This document shows positions 8,157-16,583 of a DNA stretch of 64,000 nucleotides, piece by piece. Origin of the DNA: Streptomyces sp. RFCAC02 (GTDB lineage Bacteria > Actinomycetota > Actinomycetes > Streptomycetales > Streptomycetaceae); NCBI RefSeq assembly GCF_004193175.1, contig NZ_SAUH01000001.1, positions 620,001 to 684,000 on the forward strand, written 5' to 3'. Position 1 is the first letter of the stretch; each line of letters begins with the position of its first letter. Under the pieces are notes generated by a model. The model made no database searches. It had not been told where the DNA came from and saw nothing but the letters and a program-made list of their open reading frames with translations. A program made the position numbers and the translations under genes.

Positions 8157-8981
8157 ATGCGTGAACGTTTCGCCGAAACGCGTGCCGCGTTCGAACGCGG
8201 CTGGTACGTCCACGAGGGGCGGCGGGTCGATCTGTCGGCGCCCCTCGCGCTGATGCGCGCCGGCGTCCGGCTGCACCTCCCGGACGAGCTGCGCGCCCTC
8301 CCCGTCCCCGACGCACCGCGCCACCGCACGAGTGTCGAGGTGACGGACGAGAGCACCCTGCGCGCCGCCCGGCGCCTGGCCGCCGCGACCCCGCCCGGGG
8401 CGCCCACCGTGGCCGCGCTGAACTTCGCGTCCGCCCGCAACCCGGGCGGGGGCGTGCTCAACGGCGCGCGCTCGCAGGAGGAGGACCTGGCGCGTGCCGG
8501 CGCGCTGTACGACGCGCTCGTGCGCTGCCCCGAGTTCTACGCGTTCCACCGCGCGCAGCGCGACGTCCTGTACAGCGACCGCCTGATCTACGCGCCCGAC
8601 GTGCCGGTGTACCGCGACGACGGCGGCGGCTGGCTGCCGGCGCCGGTGCCCGTGGCCTTCCTGACGGCGGCGGCGCCGAACCGCCGCATGCTCGAACGGG
8701 ACCGGCCCGGTGACCTGCCGCTCGTGCCGGACGTCCTGGCGTCCCGGGGCAGGGCCGTCCTGGCGGCCGCCGCGCACCACGGGCACACCAGGCTGGTGCT
8801 CGGCGCGTGGGGCTGCGGCGTCTTCGGCAACGAACCCGCCGTGGTGGCGGGGATGTTCGCCCGCTTGCTGCGGGGCGAGTTCGCGGGCGTCTTCGAGCAG
8901 GTGGTCTTCGCCGTCCTGGACCGCAGGGGCGACACGCGCCGGGCGTTCCACGAGATCCTGGCACCACTCGGCGCGCCGTGA
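8157..8981 (+). CDS. TIGR02452-family protein, bacterial-type PARG-like macrodomain
   Basis: The product is 274 residues. The poly(ADP-ribose) glycohydrolase signature is clear: NPGGG at residues 95-99 followed by QEE at 107-109 (GGGVLNGARSQEEDLA). The remaining macrodomain elements are VAALNFASARNP before it and LVLGAWGCGVFGNEP near residue 220, which matches the GxGxFGN phosphate loop of these proteins. It is expected to hydrolyse or bind ADP-ribose conjugates in the cytoplasm. No ADP-ribosyltransferase is nearby. It has a weak ribosome site and is divergent from the degenerate phosphatase gene 138 bp away. Confidence 0.8.
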   Translation: MRERFAETRAAFERGWYVHEGRRVDLSAPLALMRAGVRLHLPDELRALPVPDAPRHRTSVEVTDESTLRAARRLAAATPPGAPTVAALNFASARNPGGGVLNGARSQEEDLARAGALYDALVRCPEFYAFHRAQRDVLYSDRLIYAPDVPVYRDDGGGWLPAPVPVAFLTAAAPNRRMLERDRPGDLPLVPDVLASRGRAVLAAAAHHGHTRLVLGAWGCGVFGNEPAVVAGMFARLLRGEFAGVFEQVVFAVLDRRGDTRRAFHEILAPLGAP

Positions 8982-9330
8982 CCCGGCGGGGGCGGCCATG
9001 AGGCGCGGACGCCGCTCGGTCGCCAACCCGCCGCTGCTCCGCGTACGGAACACGGACTGCGCGGAGGGCCTGGCCGTGAATCCCACCCGGCGCGATTGCC
9101 GGGCAGCCTCCCCCTGACACCCTCCGCGCCAGAACAGGCGTACGGACGGCGCGGCCGTGGCCGACAGGCCGGCCGGGACGAGACGGACGGACCCATCCTC
9201 CCGCCGCCCGCACGCACCCGGACCCAGCCTGGCGAGCGCTGTTCACCCCGGCGGCCCCGGACCAAGGCGCCACGCCGTCCGTCGCGGGGACCGGCCCGGT
9301 GGCCGCCTCCCCGGAGCGCCGGGCCGCCGC
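8982..9330. other. 349-bp gap with no recognised gene
   Basis: This stretch between the stop codons of two convergent genes is GC-rich. I found no gene with a credible start, ribosome site and family resemblance on either strand, and no tRNA-like cloverleaf. The open frames that cross it are extensions of shadow frames of the flanking genes. Confidence 0.5.
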
Positions 9331-10563
9331 TCAGTGCCCGCGGCGGTAGTGGTCCTCGCGGACGCGGGTCATGGCACCGAGCGGGTCGGCGGCGACCTGC
9401 GACGCGGAGTAGAAGATGTTCCCCGAGACCTCGCGGTGCTCGGCGCACACGTCGAGGTGGCGGGAGAGTTCGGCCGGGTCCTGCCACGCGGCGGGCTGGG
9501 CGGGGTCGCCCACCTTGTAGACCGCCTCGCCGATCCACAGGTCGACGCCCGTCCCGCACGCCACGTCGGACCACCACCGCACGAGCGTCGTGTAGTCGGC
9601 CGCCTCGAAGCCGATGTTCCAGTAGACCTGCGGCACCACGTAGTCGATCCAGCCCTCCCGCACCCAGGTGCGCACGTCCGCGTACAGGTCGTCGTACGTC
9701 TGGACGCCGGCGCGGGTGGCGGAGCCGAGCGGGTCGGTGGACTCGTTGCGCCAGACCGCGAACGGACTGACGCCGAACGCCGCCCCGCGCCGCGTCCGCG
9801 CCACGCGCTCCGCCATGCCCCGGACGAGGAGGTCGGTGTTGTGCCGGCGCCAGTCGCCGCGGTCGTCGAAGTCGCCGCCGTGCGCGGCGAAGGCGGCGTC
9901 GTCGTCGAAGACCTCGCCCGCCACCGGGTACGGGTAGAAGTAGTCGTCGAAGTGAACGCCGTCGAGCGGGTAGCGGTCGAGGGCGTCCGTGACGGCGTCC
10001 TCGACGAAGGCGCGGACCTCGGGGAGCCCCGGGTTGTAGTACAGGCGGCCGCCGTACGTCACGGTCCACTCCGGGTGCTCCCGCGCCGGGTGCCCGGACG
10101 CGAGCCGCCCCGGGTCGGCGTGGAACGCGACGCGGTACGGGTTGAACCATCCGTGCAACCGCAGGCCGCGCGCGTGGGCCTCGTCCACGGCGTACGCCAG
10201 GGGGTCCCAGCCGGGATCGCGCCCCTGGACGCCCGTCAGCCACTGCGACCACGGCTCGTACGGCGAGGGCCAGAAGGCGTCGGCGGTCGGCCGGACCTGG
10301 AGGACCACGGTGTTCAGCCCGCGCGCGACCGCCACATCGAACAGGCCGGCCAGTTCGGCCTTGGCCTGCTCGGCCGGGAGGCCGGGTGCGCTGGGCCAGT
10401 CGATGTTGCTCACCGAGGCGATCCACATGCCGCGCGTCGCGGTGGCGGACGAGCCGCGGTGGCGCCGGGAGGGCGCGACGGCGCGCGCCGGACCCGGCAT
10501 CAGCGCGCCGGTCGTCAGGCCGATCGCCGAAGCACCGAGATGACGGCGCGTGAGATGACGCAT
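9331..10563 (-). CDS. Secreted GHL10 (GH10-like, DUF187) glycosyl hydrolase
   Basis: The product is 410 residues. It begins with a twin-arginine-like signal (RHLTRRHLGASAIGLTTGAL, cleavage near PARAVA), so it is probably exported by Tat. The catalytic part starts at RGMWIASVSNIDWPS and has family features LNTVVLQVRPTADAFWPS, GLRLHGWFNPYRV, GVHFDDYFYPYP and DYVVPQVYWNIGF. This is the YngK/DUF187 type, whose substrates are poorly defined polysaccharides or peptidoglycan. It lies divergent to the xyloglucanase, so both may answer to plant-biomass signals. A GGGGG purine stretch precedes the ATG. Confidence 0.85.
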   Translation of the reverse strand: MRHLTRRHLGASAIGLTTGALMPGPARAVAPSRRHRGSSATATRGMWIASVSNIDWPSAPGLPAEQAKAELAGLFDVAVARGLNTVVLQVRPTADAFWPSPYEPWSQWLTGVQGRDPGWDPLAYAVDEAHARGLRLHGWFNPYRVAFHADPGRLASGHPAREHPEWTVTYGGRLYYNPGLPEVRAFVEDAVTDALDRYPLDGVHFDDYFYPYPVAGEVFDDDAAFAAHGGDFDDRGDWRRHNTDLLVRGMAERVARTRRGAAFGVSPFAVWRNESTDPLGSATRAGVQTYDDLYADVRTWVREGWIDYVVPQVYWNIGFEAADYTTLVRWWSDVACGTGVDLWIGEAVYKVGDPAQPAAWQDPAELSRHLDVCAEHREVSGNIFYSASQVAADPLGAMTRVREDHYRRGH

Positions 10564-10626
10564 CGTGAACCCCCTGTCGTCCTGTCGGGTGAGCCCTACC
10601 CCGCACAGAGTGGCGGACACCTCGGC

Positions 10627-10642
10627 GTCACACCTGTGTGAC
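10627..10642. promoter_or_regulatory. 16-bp palindrome in the GHL10/xyloglucanase divergent region
   Basis: The sequence GTCACACCTGTGTGAC has seven-base arms around a CT centre. It lies 64 bp upstream of the GHL10 start and about 170 bp before the xyloglucanase start. It has the look of a dimeric regulator site and is distinct from the CebR-type box 53 bp away. The protein that might bind it was not identified. Confidence 0.35.
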
Positions 10643-10694
10643 ACACCCCTTATGCGAACAACATTCGACAGTTAGCATCATCGCCACGCGCATC

Positions 10695-10708
10695 TGGGAG
10701 CGCTCCCA
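10695..10708. promoter_or_regulatory. CebR-type operator, 14-bp perfect palindrome TGGGAGCGCTCCCA
   Basis: TGGGAGCGCTCCCA is the established binding site of CebR, the LacI-family repressor released by cello-oligosaccharides in Streptomyces. It sits about 100 bp before the start of the GH74-CBM2 gene and about 130 bp before the divergent GHL10 gene. It predicts that cellobiose or cellotriose derepresses the xyloglucanase. CebR itself is not in the window. Confidence 0.85.
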
Positions 10709-10809
10709 AGCAGTGTGCCTTCCCCTCTTCACCGCACTTCACTTCTCCCTTCCCTCCCAACCACCCCCTTGCCGCCGTGCGGCGGCCGAGTACGGAGAGG
10801 AGCGCGATC

Positions 10810-13521
10810 GTGCGCAGAGTGAGACCGGCGGCGGCCCTGGTGGCCGGCCTGGCCCTCACCGGCGGACTGCTCACCGCCGGAGTGCCCGCGGCGACGGCTG
10901 ACGGCCGGGCCGGGACCGAGGTCCAGGAAACGGCCGCCGCGGCACCCGCCTACACGTGGGACAACGTCCAGATCCGGGGCGGCGGCTTCGTGCCAAGCGT
11001 CGTCTTCAACCGCAGTGAACCCGACCTCGTCTACGCCCGCACCGACATCGGCGGCGCCTACCGCTGGAACGAGCCGGCGCAGGAGTGGGTCCCCCTCCTC
11101 GACCACGTGGACTGGGACGACTGGGGCTACTCGGGCGTCGCGTCCCTCGCCACCGACCCCGTGGACCCTGACCGGGTGTACGCGGCCGTCGGCAGCTACA
11201 CCAACGACTGGGATCCGGACAACGGGGCCATCCTGCGCTCCGCCGACCGCGGCGAGACCTGGGAGACGACGCCCCTGCCGTTCAAGGTCGGCGGCAACAT
11301 GCCGGGCCGCGGCATGGGCGAGCGCCTGGTCGTCGACCCCAACGACAACGACATCCTCTACTTCGGCGCCCCCAGCGGCGAGGGCCTGTGGCGCTCCACG
11401 GACGCGGGCGTCACCTGGTCCGAGGTCACCTCCTTCCCCAACCCCGGCGACTACGCCCCCGACCCCGCCGACACCACCGGTTACCAGAGCGACCCGATCG
11501 GCGTCGTATGGGTGACGTTCGACCCGGGTTCCGGCTCGGCCGGCAGCCCGACGCCCACGCTGTACGCGGGCGTCGCCGACCTGGAGGAGAGCGTCTACCG
11601 CTCGACCGACGCCGGCGCCACCTGGCAGCCGGTCCCCGGCCAGCCGACCGGTTTCCTGCCGCACAAGGGCGTCCTCGACGAGGAGACGGGGTCGCTGTAC
11701 ATCGCCACGAGCGACGACGCCGGCCCGTACGCCGGGACGGACGGCGAGGTCTGGCGGCTGGACACCGCGACCGGCGCGTGGACCGACATCTCCCCCGTCG
11801 CCGCCGGCAGCGACCGGTACTTCGGCTTCAGCGGCCTGTCCGTCGACCGGCAGAACCCGGGCACGCTGATGGTGAGCGCCTACAGCTCCTGGTGGCCGGA
11901 CACCCAGTTCTTCCGCTCGACGGACGGCGGCGCCACCTGGACGCGCGCCTGGGAGTTCACGAGCTACCCGAACCAGTCCAAGCGCTACACGATCGACATC
12001 TCCGAGGTGCCCTGGCTCGACCTCAACGCCCAGCCGCAGCCGCCGGAGACGACACCGAAGCTCGGCTGGATGACCGAGGGCCTGGAGATCGACCCGTTCG
12101 ACTCCGACCGGATGCTGTACGGCACGGGCGCGACGCTGTACGGGACGGACGAGCTGACGAACTGGGACCGCGACGAGACGCTGACGATCCGCCCGGTCGT
12201 GGACGGCCTGGAGGAGACCGCCGTCCAGGACCTCGCCAGCCCGCCGAGCGGCGCCGAGCTGCTCAGCGGCCTCGCGGACGTCGCCGGCTTCCGGCACACG
12301 GACGTCGAATCGGTGCCGTCCGACCAGTTCCCGGTGTTCGGCACGACGACCAGCCTGGACTTCGCCGAGCTGAACCCGAACACGGTCGTCCGGGTCGGCA
12401 ACCACGTCAGCGAGAGCACGGCCCCCACCGTCGGCTTCTCGACCGACGGCGGCGCCAACTGGTTCCAGGGCACCGCCCCGAGCGGCGCGCACGGCGGCAC
12501 GGTCGCGGCGGCGGCCGACGCGAGCGGCTTCGTGTGGAGCCCCGAGGGCACCGGCGTCCACTACACCGTGGGCTACGGCAACTCCTGGACCGCGTCCCAG
12601 GGCATCCCGGCGGGCGCCCGCGTGGAGGCGGACCGGGTGGATCCGGACGTGTTCTACGGCTTCGCGGCCGGCACGTTCTACGTCAGCACGGACGGCGGCG
12701 CGACGTTCACCGCGTCGGCGGCGAGCGGGCTGCCGGACGAGAGCACGTACTTCGCGACCGTGCCGGGCAGGGCGGGCCACGTGTGGCTGGCCGGCGCGGC
12801 CGGCGGCCTGTGGCGCTCCACGGACTCGGGCGCGACGTTCACCCGCGTGGGGGACATCGAGCCGGACAACATCGGTTTCGGCAGGGCCGCGTCCGGCGCG
12901 GCGTACCTGACGCTGTACAGCAGCGGCGTGGTCGACGGCGTGCGCGGCATCTACCGCTCGACCGACGCCGGGGCGAGCTGGGTGCGGATCAACGACGACG
13001 AGCACCAGTGGGCGTGGACGGGCGCGTCGATCACGGGCGACCCGAAGACGTTCGGCCGCGTCTACATATCGACCAACGGCCGGGGCGTGATCTACGGCGA
13101 CACGGACGAGGCGGACGAGGGCGGCGAGCCGGAGGACCCCGAGGACCCGGAAGACCCCGAGGACCCGGAGGACCCCGAGGACCCGGAGGAGCCGTCCGAC
13201 GCGGCCTGCTCGGTGGCCTACCGCGTGACCGGCTCGTGGCAGGGCGGCTTCCAGGGCGAGGTGACGCTCACCAACACCGGTGACACGGCCCTCAGCGCGT
13301 GGGAGCTGACCTGGGACTTCCCCGCCGGCCAGCAGATCAGCCAGATGTGGAACGGCTCGTTCACCCAGTCGGGCGCCGGCGTCACCGTGACCCCGGCGGC
13401 GTGGAACTCCACCCTCTCCCCCGGCTCGTCGGCGACCGTCGGGTTCCTCGCGAGCTGGACGGGCAGCAACACCGCGCCGACCGCGTTCGAGGTGGACGGC
13501 AGCCCCTGCGGCACGCCCTGA
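10810..13521 (+). CDS. Secreted xyloglucanase/endoglucanase, GH74 with C-terminal CBM2
   Basis: The product is 903 residues. It starts at a GTG with an AGAGGAG site seven bases upstream. A Sec-type signal (AAALVAGLALTGGLLTAGVP, ending near ATADG) leads into a GH74 double beta-propeller. The propeller shows repeated Asp-box-like turns (RSTDAGATWQPV, RSTDGGATWTRA, VSTDGGATFTAS) and YARTDIGGAYRWN, which holds a family catalytic Asp. A Pro-Glu-Asp repeat linker at ~774-795 connects to a CBM2 cellulose-binding module with its terminal Cys residues (ACSVAYRV, SPCGTP). It should cut xyloglucan or mixed plant glucans outside the cell. Confidence 0.92.
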   Translation: MRRVRPAAALVAGLALTGGLLTAGVPAATADGRAGTEVQETAAAAPAYTWDNVQIRGGGFVPSVVFNRSEPDLVYARTDIGGAYRWNEPAQEWVPLLDHVDWDDWGYSGVASLATDPVDPDRVYAAVGSYTNDWDPDNGAILRSADRGETWETTPLPFKVGGNMPGRGMGERLVVDPNDNDILYFGAPSGEGLWRSTDAGVTWSEVTSFPNPGDYAPDPADTTGYQSDPIGVVWVTFDPGSGSAGSPTPTLYAGVADLEESVYRSTDAGATWQPVPGQPTGFLPHKGVLDEETGSLYIATSDDAGPYAGTDGEVWRLDTATGAWTDISPVAAGSDRYFGFSGLSVDRQNPGTLMVSAYSSWWPDTQFFRSTDGGATWTRAWEFTSYPNQSKRYTIDISEVPWLDLNAQPQPPETTPKLGWMTEGLEIDPFDSDRMLYGTGATLYGTDELTNWDRDETLTIRPVVDGLEETAVQDLASPPSGAELLSGLADVAGFRHTDVESVPSDQFPVFGTTTSLDFAELNPNTVVRVGNHVSESTAPTVGFSTDGGANWFQGTAPSGAHGGTVAAAADASGFVWSPEGTGVHYTVGYGNSWTASQGIPAGARVEADRVDPDVFYGFAAGTFYVSTDGGATFTASAASGLPDESTYFATVPGRAGHVWLAGAAGGLWRSTDSGATFTRVGDIEPDNIGFGRAASGAAYLTLYSSGVVDGVRGIYRSTDAGASWVRINDDEHQWAWTGASITGDPKTFGRVYISTNGRGVIYGDTDEADEGGEPEDPEDPEDPEDPEDPEDPEEPSDAACSVAYRVTGSWQGGFQGEVTLTNTGDTALSAWELTWDFPAGQQISQMWNGSFTQSGAGVTVTPAAWNSTLSPGSSATVGFLASWTGSNTAPTAFEVDGSPCGTP
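13129..13192 (+). repeat. 9-bp tandem repeats encoding a Pro-Glu-Asp linker
   Basis: About seven near-perfect copies of a GAGGACCCG-like unit encode PEDPED repeats between the GH74 catalytic part and the CBM2. This gives an acidic, extended, protease-resistant linker. The repeat could expand or contract by slippage. Confidence 0.85.
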
Positions 13522-13556
13522 CGCACGCCGCACGCGCCGCGCGCGCCACCGCGCGT

Positions 13557-13590
13557 CCGGGGAGGACCGGTCCCGGCCGGTCCTCCCCGG
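13557..13590 (+). terminator. Hairpin terminator after the xyloglucanase gene
   Basis: CCGGGGAGGACCGG at 13557-13570 pairs perfectly with CCGGTCCTCCCCGG at 13577-13590 over a six-base loop. The 14-bp stem lies 36 bp after the stop codon. No U tract follows, which is common for strong GC hairpins in Streptomyces. Confidence 0.75.
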
Positions 13591-13655
13591 CCCGCGGCGG
13601 AGGTACGGTCGTCCCTGCGGCAGAGCCGAGGCGACGAGCAGTGAAGGGACACGGT

Positions 13656-14516
13656 GTGAACGGCATCGAACGCGTCGGGGTGGTCGGCTGCGGCCAGATG
13701 GGCGCCGGCATCGCGGAGGTGAGCGCGCGGGCCGGGCTCGACGTGCGCGTGGCGGAGACGACCGGGGAGGCGCTCGAACTGGGCCGCACCCGTCTCGTGA
13801 ACTCCCTGGACCGCGCCGTGGAGCGCGGCAAGGCGACGGCGGACGAGCGGGACGCCGCCCTGGAGCGGCTGACGTTCACGACCGACCTCGGCGAGTTCGC
13901 CGACCGGGACATCGTCATCGAGGCCGTCGTGGAGAGCGAGCCGGTCAAGACCGAGATCTTCCACCTCCTCGACCAGGTGGTGGCCCGCCCCGACGCCATC
14001 CTCGCCTCCAACACCTCGGCCATCCCGCTGGTCAATCTCGCGGTCGCCACGACCCGCCCCGCACAGGTGCTCGGCATCCACTTCTTCAACCCGGCGCAGG
14101 TCCAGCGCCTGGTGGAGCTGGTCCCCGCCCTCACCACGTCGGAGGAGACCGTCCGGCGCGCCGAGCGCCTGGTCACCGACGTCCTGGGGAAGCACGCGAT
14201 CCGGGCGCAGGACCGCTCCGGGTTCGTGGTGAACGGGCTGCTCATCCCGTACCTGCTGGCGGCGGTCCGGATGCTGGAGTCGGGCGCCGCGGGCCGCGAG
14301 GCGATCGACCAGGGCATGGAGCTCGGCTGCGCCCATCCGCAGGGGCCGCTCAAGCTGGCCGACCTGATCGGTCTCGACACGGTGGCGTCGATCGCCGAGT
14401 CCATGTACCAGGAGTACAAGGAGCCGCTGTACGCGCCGCCGCCCCTGCTGCTGCGGATGGTGGCGGCGGGCCATCTGGGCCGGAAGACCGGCGCCGGCTT
14501 CTACGCGTACGGCTGA
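13656..14516 (+). CDS. 3-hydroxybutyryl-CoA dehydrogenase (3-hydroxyacyl-CoA dehydrogenase)
   Basis: The product is 286 residues, the usual length for a stand-alone enzyme. The N-terminal NAD-binding motif is VGVVGCGQMGAGIAEVSARA, followed by DIVIEAVVES. The catalytic His lies in LGIHFFNPAQVQRLVELVP, and SGFVVNGLLIPYLLAAVRML begins the C-terminal dimer domain. It converts acetoacetyl-CoA and 3-hydroxybutyryl-CoA in short-chain acyl-CoA metabolism, in the cytoplasm. The GTG at 13656 has an AAGGGA site six bases upstream; another GTG five codons earlier is less well placed. It is monocistronic. Confidence 0.88.
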   Translation: MNGIERVGVVGCGQMGAGIAEVSARAGLDVRVAETTGEALELGRTRLVNSLDRAVERGKATADERDAALERLTFTTDLGEFADRDIVIEAVVESEPVKTEIFHLLDQVVARPDAILASNTSAIPLVNLAVATTRPAQVLGIHFFNPAQVQRLVELVPALTTSEETVRRAERLVTDVLGKHAIRAQDRSGFVVNGLLIPYLLAAVRMLESGAAGREAIDQGMELGCAHPQGPLKLADLIGLDTVASIAESMYQEYKEPLYAPPPLLLRMVAAGHLGRKTGAGFYAYG

Positions 14517-14534
14517 CGGCCCGGCCGTCCGGGT

Positions 14535-15545
14535 TCAGGACGCGCGGCGCCGCCCGCTCGCGGCCTTCTTCGCCGGCGCCTTCTTCGCGCCGTCCTTGCC
14601 GGCCGCGCCCTTGGCGGTGCTCTTCTTCGCACCGCTCTTCTTCGCGGCCGTCTTCTTCCCCTGCTCCTTCCCGCCCGCCGTCTTCTTCGCGGACGTGCGC
14701 TTCCTGCCGCCCTCGGGGAGCCGCGTCACCGTGGCGTCCGCGCCCTCGTCCTGCCCCTCGCCCTCGCCGCGCCCCTCCCGCGCCCGCCGCACACTGTCCT
14801 CCAGGGCCGCCATCAGGTCGACGACCCGCCCGCCGCCCTCGGCGGCCTCCGCCGGGTGCTCGGGGGCGACACCGGCGAGCTTGGCGTCGACCAGTGTCTC
14901 GACGGCCTCGCGGTACTCGTCGTGCAGGTCCGCCATGTCCACCTCGCCCAGGGTGTCCATGAGCGTGTCGGCGAGGTCGAGCTCCGCGTCGCGCACGGTG
15001 ACGCGCTCGGTCGGCGCGAGCCCCTCGGCGGGCCGGATCTCGTCCGGCCACAGCAGCGTGTGCATGCCGAGGACGTCGTCCTCCAGCGCCCGCACCAGGG
15101 CCAGGGTCTCCCGGCCCCGCATCGCGAGCTTGGCGACGGCGCCCTTGTCGGCGCGCCGCAGCGCCTCCCGCAGGAGCACGTACGGCTTGGCGGCGCCGGT
15201 GTCGGGCGTCAGGTAGTAGGAGCGGTCGAGCTGGTACGGGTCGATGCTGCTGACGGGCACGAACCCGAGGATCTCGACCGTGCGCGCGGTCGGCAGGGGC
15301 AGCATCGACAGGTCCTCGTCGGTGACCTGGACGAGGGTTCCGTCGGCCGTCTCGTAGCCCTTGCCGATCTGGTCACCGCTCACCTCCTCGCCGTCCAGCT
15401 CGCACACCTTCCGGTAGCGGATGCGGCCGTCGTCGGCGGTGTGGACCTGGCGGAACGACACGGAGTGGTTCTCGGTGGCGCTGACGACCTTGACGGGGAT
15501 CGTCACCAGGCCGAAGGAGATCGATCCCTTCCAGATCGTGCGCAT
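14535..15545 (-). CDS. ku: Ku protein of bacterial non-homologous end joining
   Basis: The product is 336 residues. The start MRTIWKGSISFGLVTIPVKV is diagnostic of bacterial Ku, and the beta-barrel core continues to about residue 250. The last ~80 residues are an extension with many Lys-Ala-Lys blocks (KKTAAKKSGAKKSTAKGAAG), histone-H1-like, a tail seen in Streptomyces Ku that binds DNA ends and recruits partners. The ATG follows an AGGAG site. It is divergent from the LigD polymerase-domain gene across 85 bp, so the two are probably co-expressed. Confidence 0.95.
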   Translation of the reverse strand: MRTIWKGSISFGLVTIPVKVVSATENHSVSFRQVHTADDGRIRYRKVCELDGEEVSGDQIGKGYETADGTLVQVTDEDLSMLPLPTARTVEILGFVPVSSIDPYQLDRSYYLTPDTGAAKPYVLLREALRRADKGAVAKLAMRGRETLALVRALEDDVLGMHTLLWPDEIRPAEGLAPTERVTVRDAELDLADTLMDTLGEVDMADLHDEYREAVETLVDAKLAGVAPEHPAEAAEGGGRVVDLMAALEDSVRRAREGRGEGEGQDEGADATVTRLPEGGRKRTSAKKTAGGKEQGKKTAAKKSGAKKSTAKGAAGKDGAKKAPAKKAASGRRRAS

Positions 15546-15630
15546 CACACGACTCCTCTCGCCCGTCCGGCCCACCCGGCCGTCGCGGGCACGTTTGTCC
15601 CGTTCGCCCCGTTCGTGCCAGTCTCAGGGT

Positions 15631-16515
15631 ATGCCTGTCGTCACGGTCGAGGGACGCCGTCTGACCCTGTCGAACCTCGACAAGGTCATCTATCCGGACG
15701 GCACCACCAAGGGCGAGGTGATCCACCACTACGCGGCGCACGGCGCCGTCCTCCTCCCCCATCTCCGGGACCGGCCGCTCAGCCTGCTGCGCTATCCCGA
15801 CGGGCCGGACGGCCAGCGCTTCTTCACCAAGAACGTCCCGCCCGGCACGCCCGACTGGGTGATGACGACGGACGTCCCCCGGTCGGGCGGCGGCACCATG
15901 CGCCAGATCGTCGTACAGGACCTGCCGGCCCTCGTCTGGGTCGCGAACATGGTCACCGAGCTGCACACCCCGCAGTGGCGGGCACCTGCCCCCGGCACCG
16001 CCGACCGGCTCGTCCTCGACCTCGACCCGGGGGCGCCCGCGACGATCGTCGACTGCTGCCGCGTCGCCCTGTGGCTGCGCGACCGGCTGGTGGCCGACGG
16101 CCTCACGGCCTACCCGAAGACGTCGGGCTCCAAGGGTCTCCACCTGCTGTGCGCCCTGCGCCCGGTGCCGTCGGAGCGCGCCTCGGCGTACGCGAAGGAC
16201 CTCGCGGCGCGGGCGGCGGCCGAGCTGCCCGAGCTCGCGGTCGCCCTCATGGCGAAACGGTTGCGCCCGGGCAAGGTCTTCATCGACCACAGCCAGAACG
16301 CCGCCCGCAAGACCACGGCCGCGCCCTACACGCTGCGCGCCCGCCCCGCGGCGACCGTGTCGGCGCCCGTGACCTGGGACGAGGTCGCCGCCTGCGCCAA
16401 CCCGGCGGACCTCGACATCCGGCTGGGCGATCTGCCGGCGCGCCTGGCGGCGCACGGCGACCTGATGCGCCCCCTCACCACACGACGCGCCGCCCGCGCG
16501 CTGCCGGGCGCCTGA
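15631..16515 (+). CDS. ligD: Stand-alone LigD polymerase domain (NHEJ primase-polymerase)
   Basis: This 294-residue PolDom of the archaeo-eukaryotic primase family carries the metal-binding pair DLDPG (Asp130, Asp132), the KTSGSKGLHL loop and the downstream IDHSQNAARKTTAAPY segment. It would extend or fill ends with ribonucleotides during end joining. No ligase or phosphoesterase domain is fused, so this organism uses separate NHEJ components for those steps. It is divergent from ku and convergent with pheT, with a strong shared hairpin between. Confidence 0.92.
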   Translation: MPVVTVEGRRLTLSNLDKVIYPDGTTKGEVIHHYAAHGAVLLPHLRDRPLSLLRYPDGPDGQRFFTKNVPPGTPDWVMTTDVPRSGGGTMRQIVVQDLPALVWVANMVTELHTPQWRAPAPGTADRLVLDLDPGAPATIVDCCRVALWLRDRLVADGLTAYPKTSGSKGLHLLCALRPVPSERASAYAKDLAARAAAELPELAVALMAKRLRPGKVFIDHSQNAARKTTAAPYTLRARPAATVSAPVTWDEVAACANPADLDIRLGDLPARLAAHGDLMRPLTTRRAARALPGA

Positions 16516-16517
16516 CG

Positions 16518-16560
16518 CGCCGCTGCCCCGCCGGGCGGTGACCCCGGCGGGGCAGCGGCG
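16518..16560. terminator. Bidirectional hairpin between ligD-Pol and pheT
   Basis: CGCCGCTGCCCCGCCGGG at 16518-16535 pairs without mismatch with 16543-16560 over a seven-base loop, an 18-bp stem. It lies between convergent stop codons and can serve both transcripts. No U tract is present on either side. Confidence 0.8.
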
Positions 16561-16583
16561 TGCTGTGAGGACGGCGGTGCGGC

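Noticed and set aside
8982..9330. Possible small gene or tRNA in the longest gap
   Set aside because: No cloverleaf, no ribosome site and no family-like protein; open frames there are shadows of neighbouring genes.
10729..13533. Long open frame opposite the xyloglucanase
   Set aside because: Over 900 codons long but with Val/Gly/Arg/Ala-biased composition typical of a high-GC antisense shadow, and no start signal.
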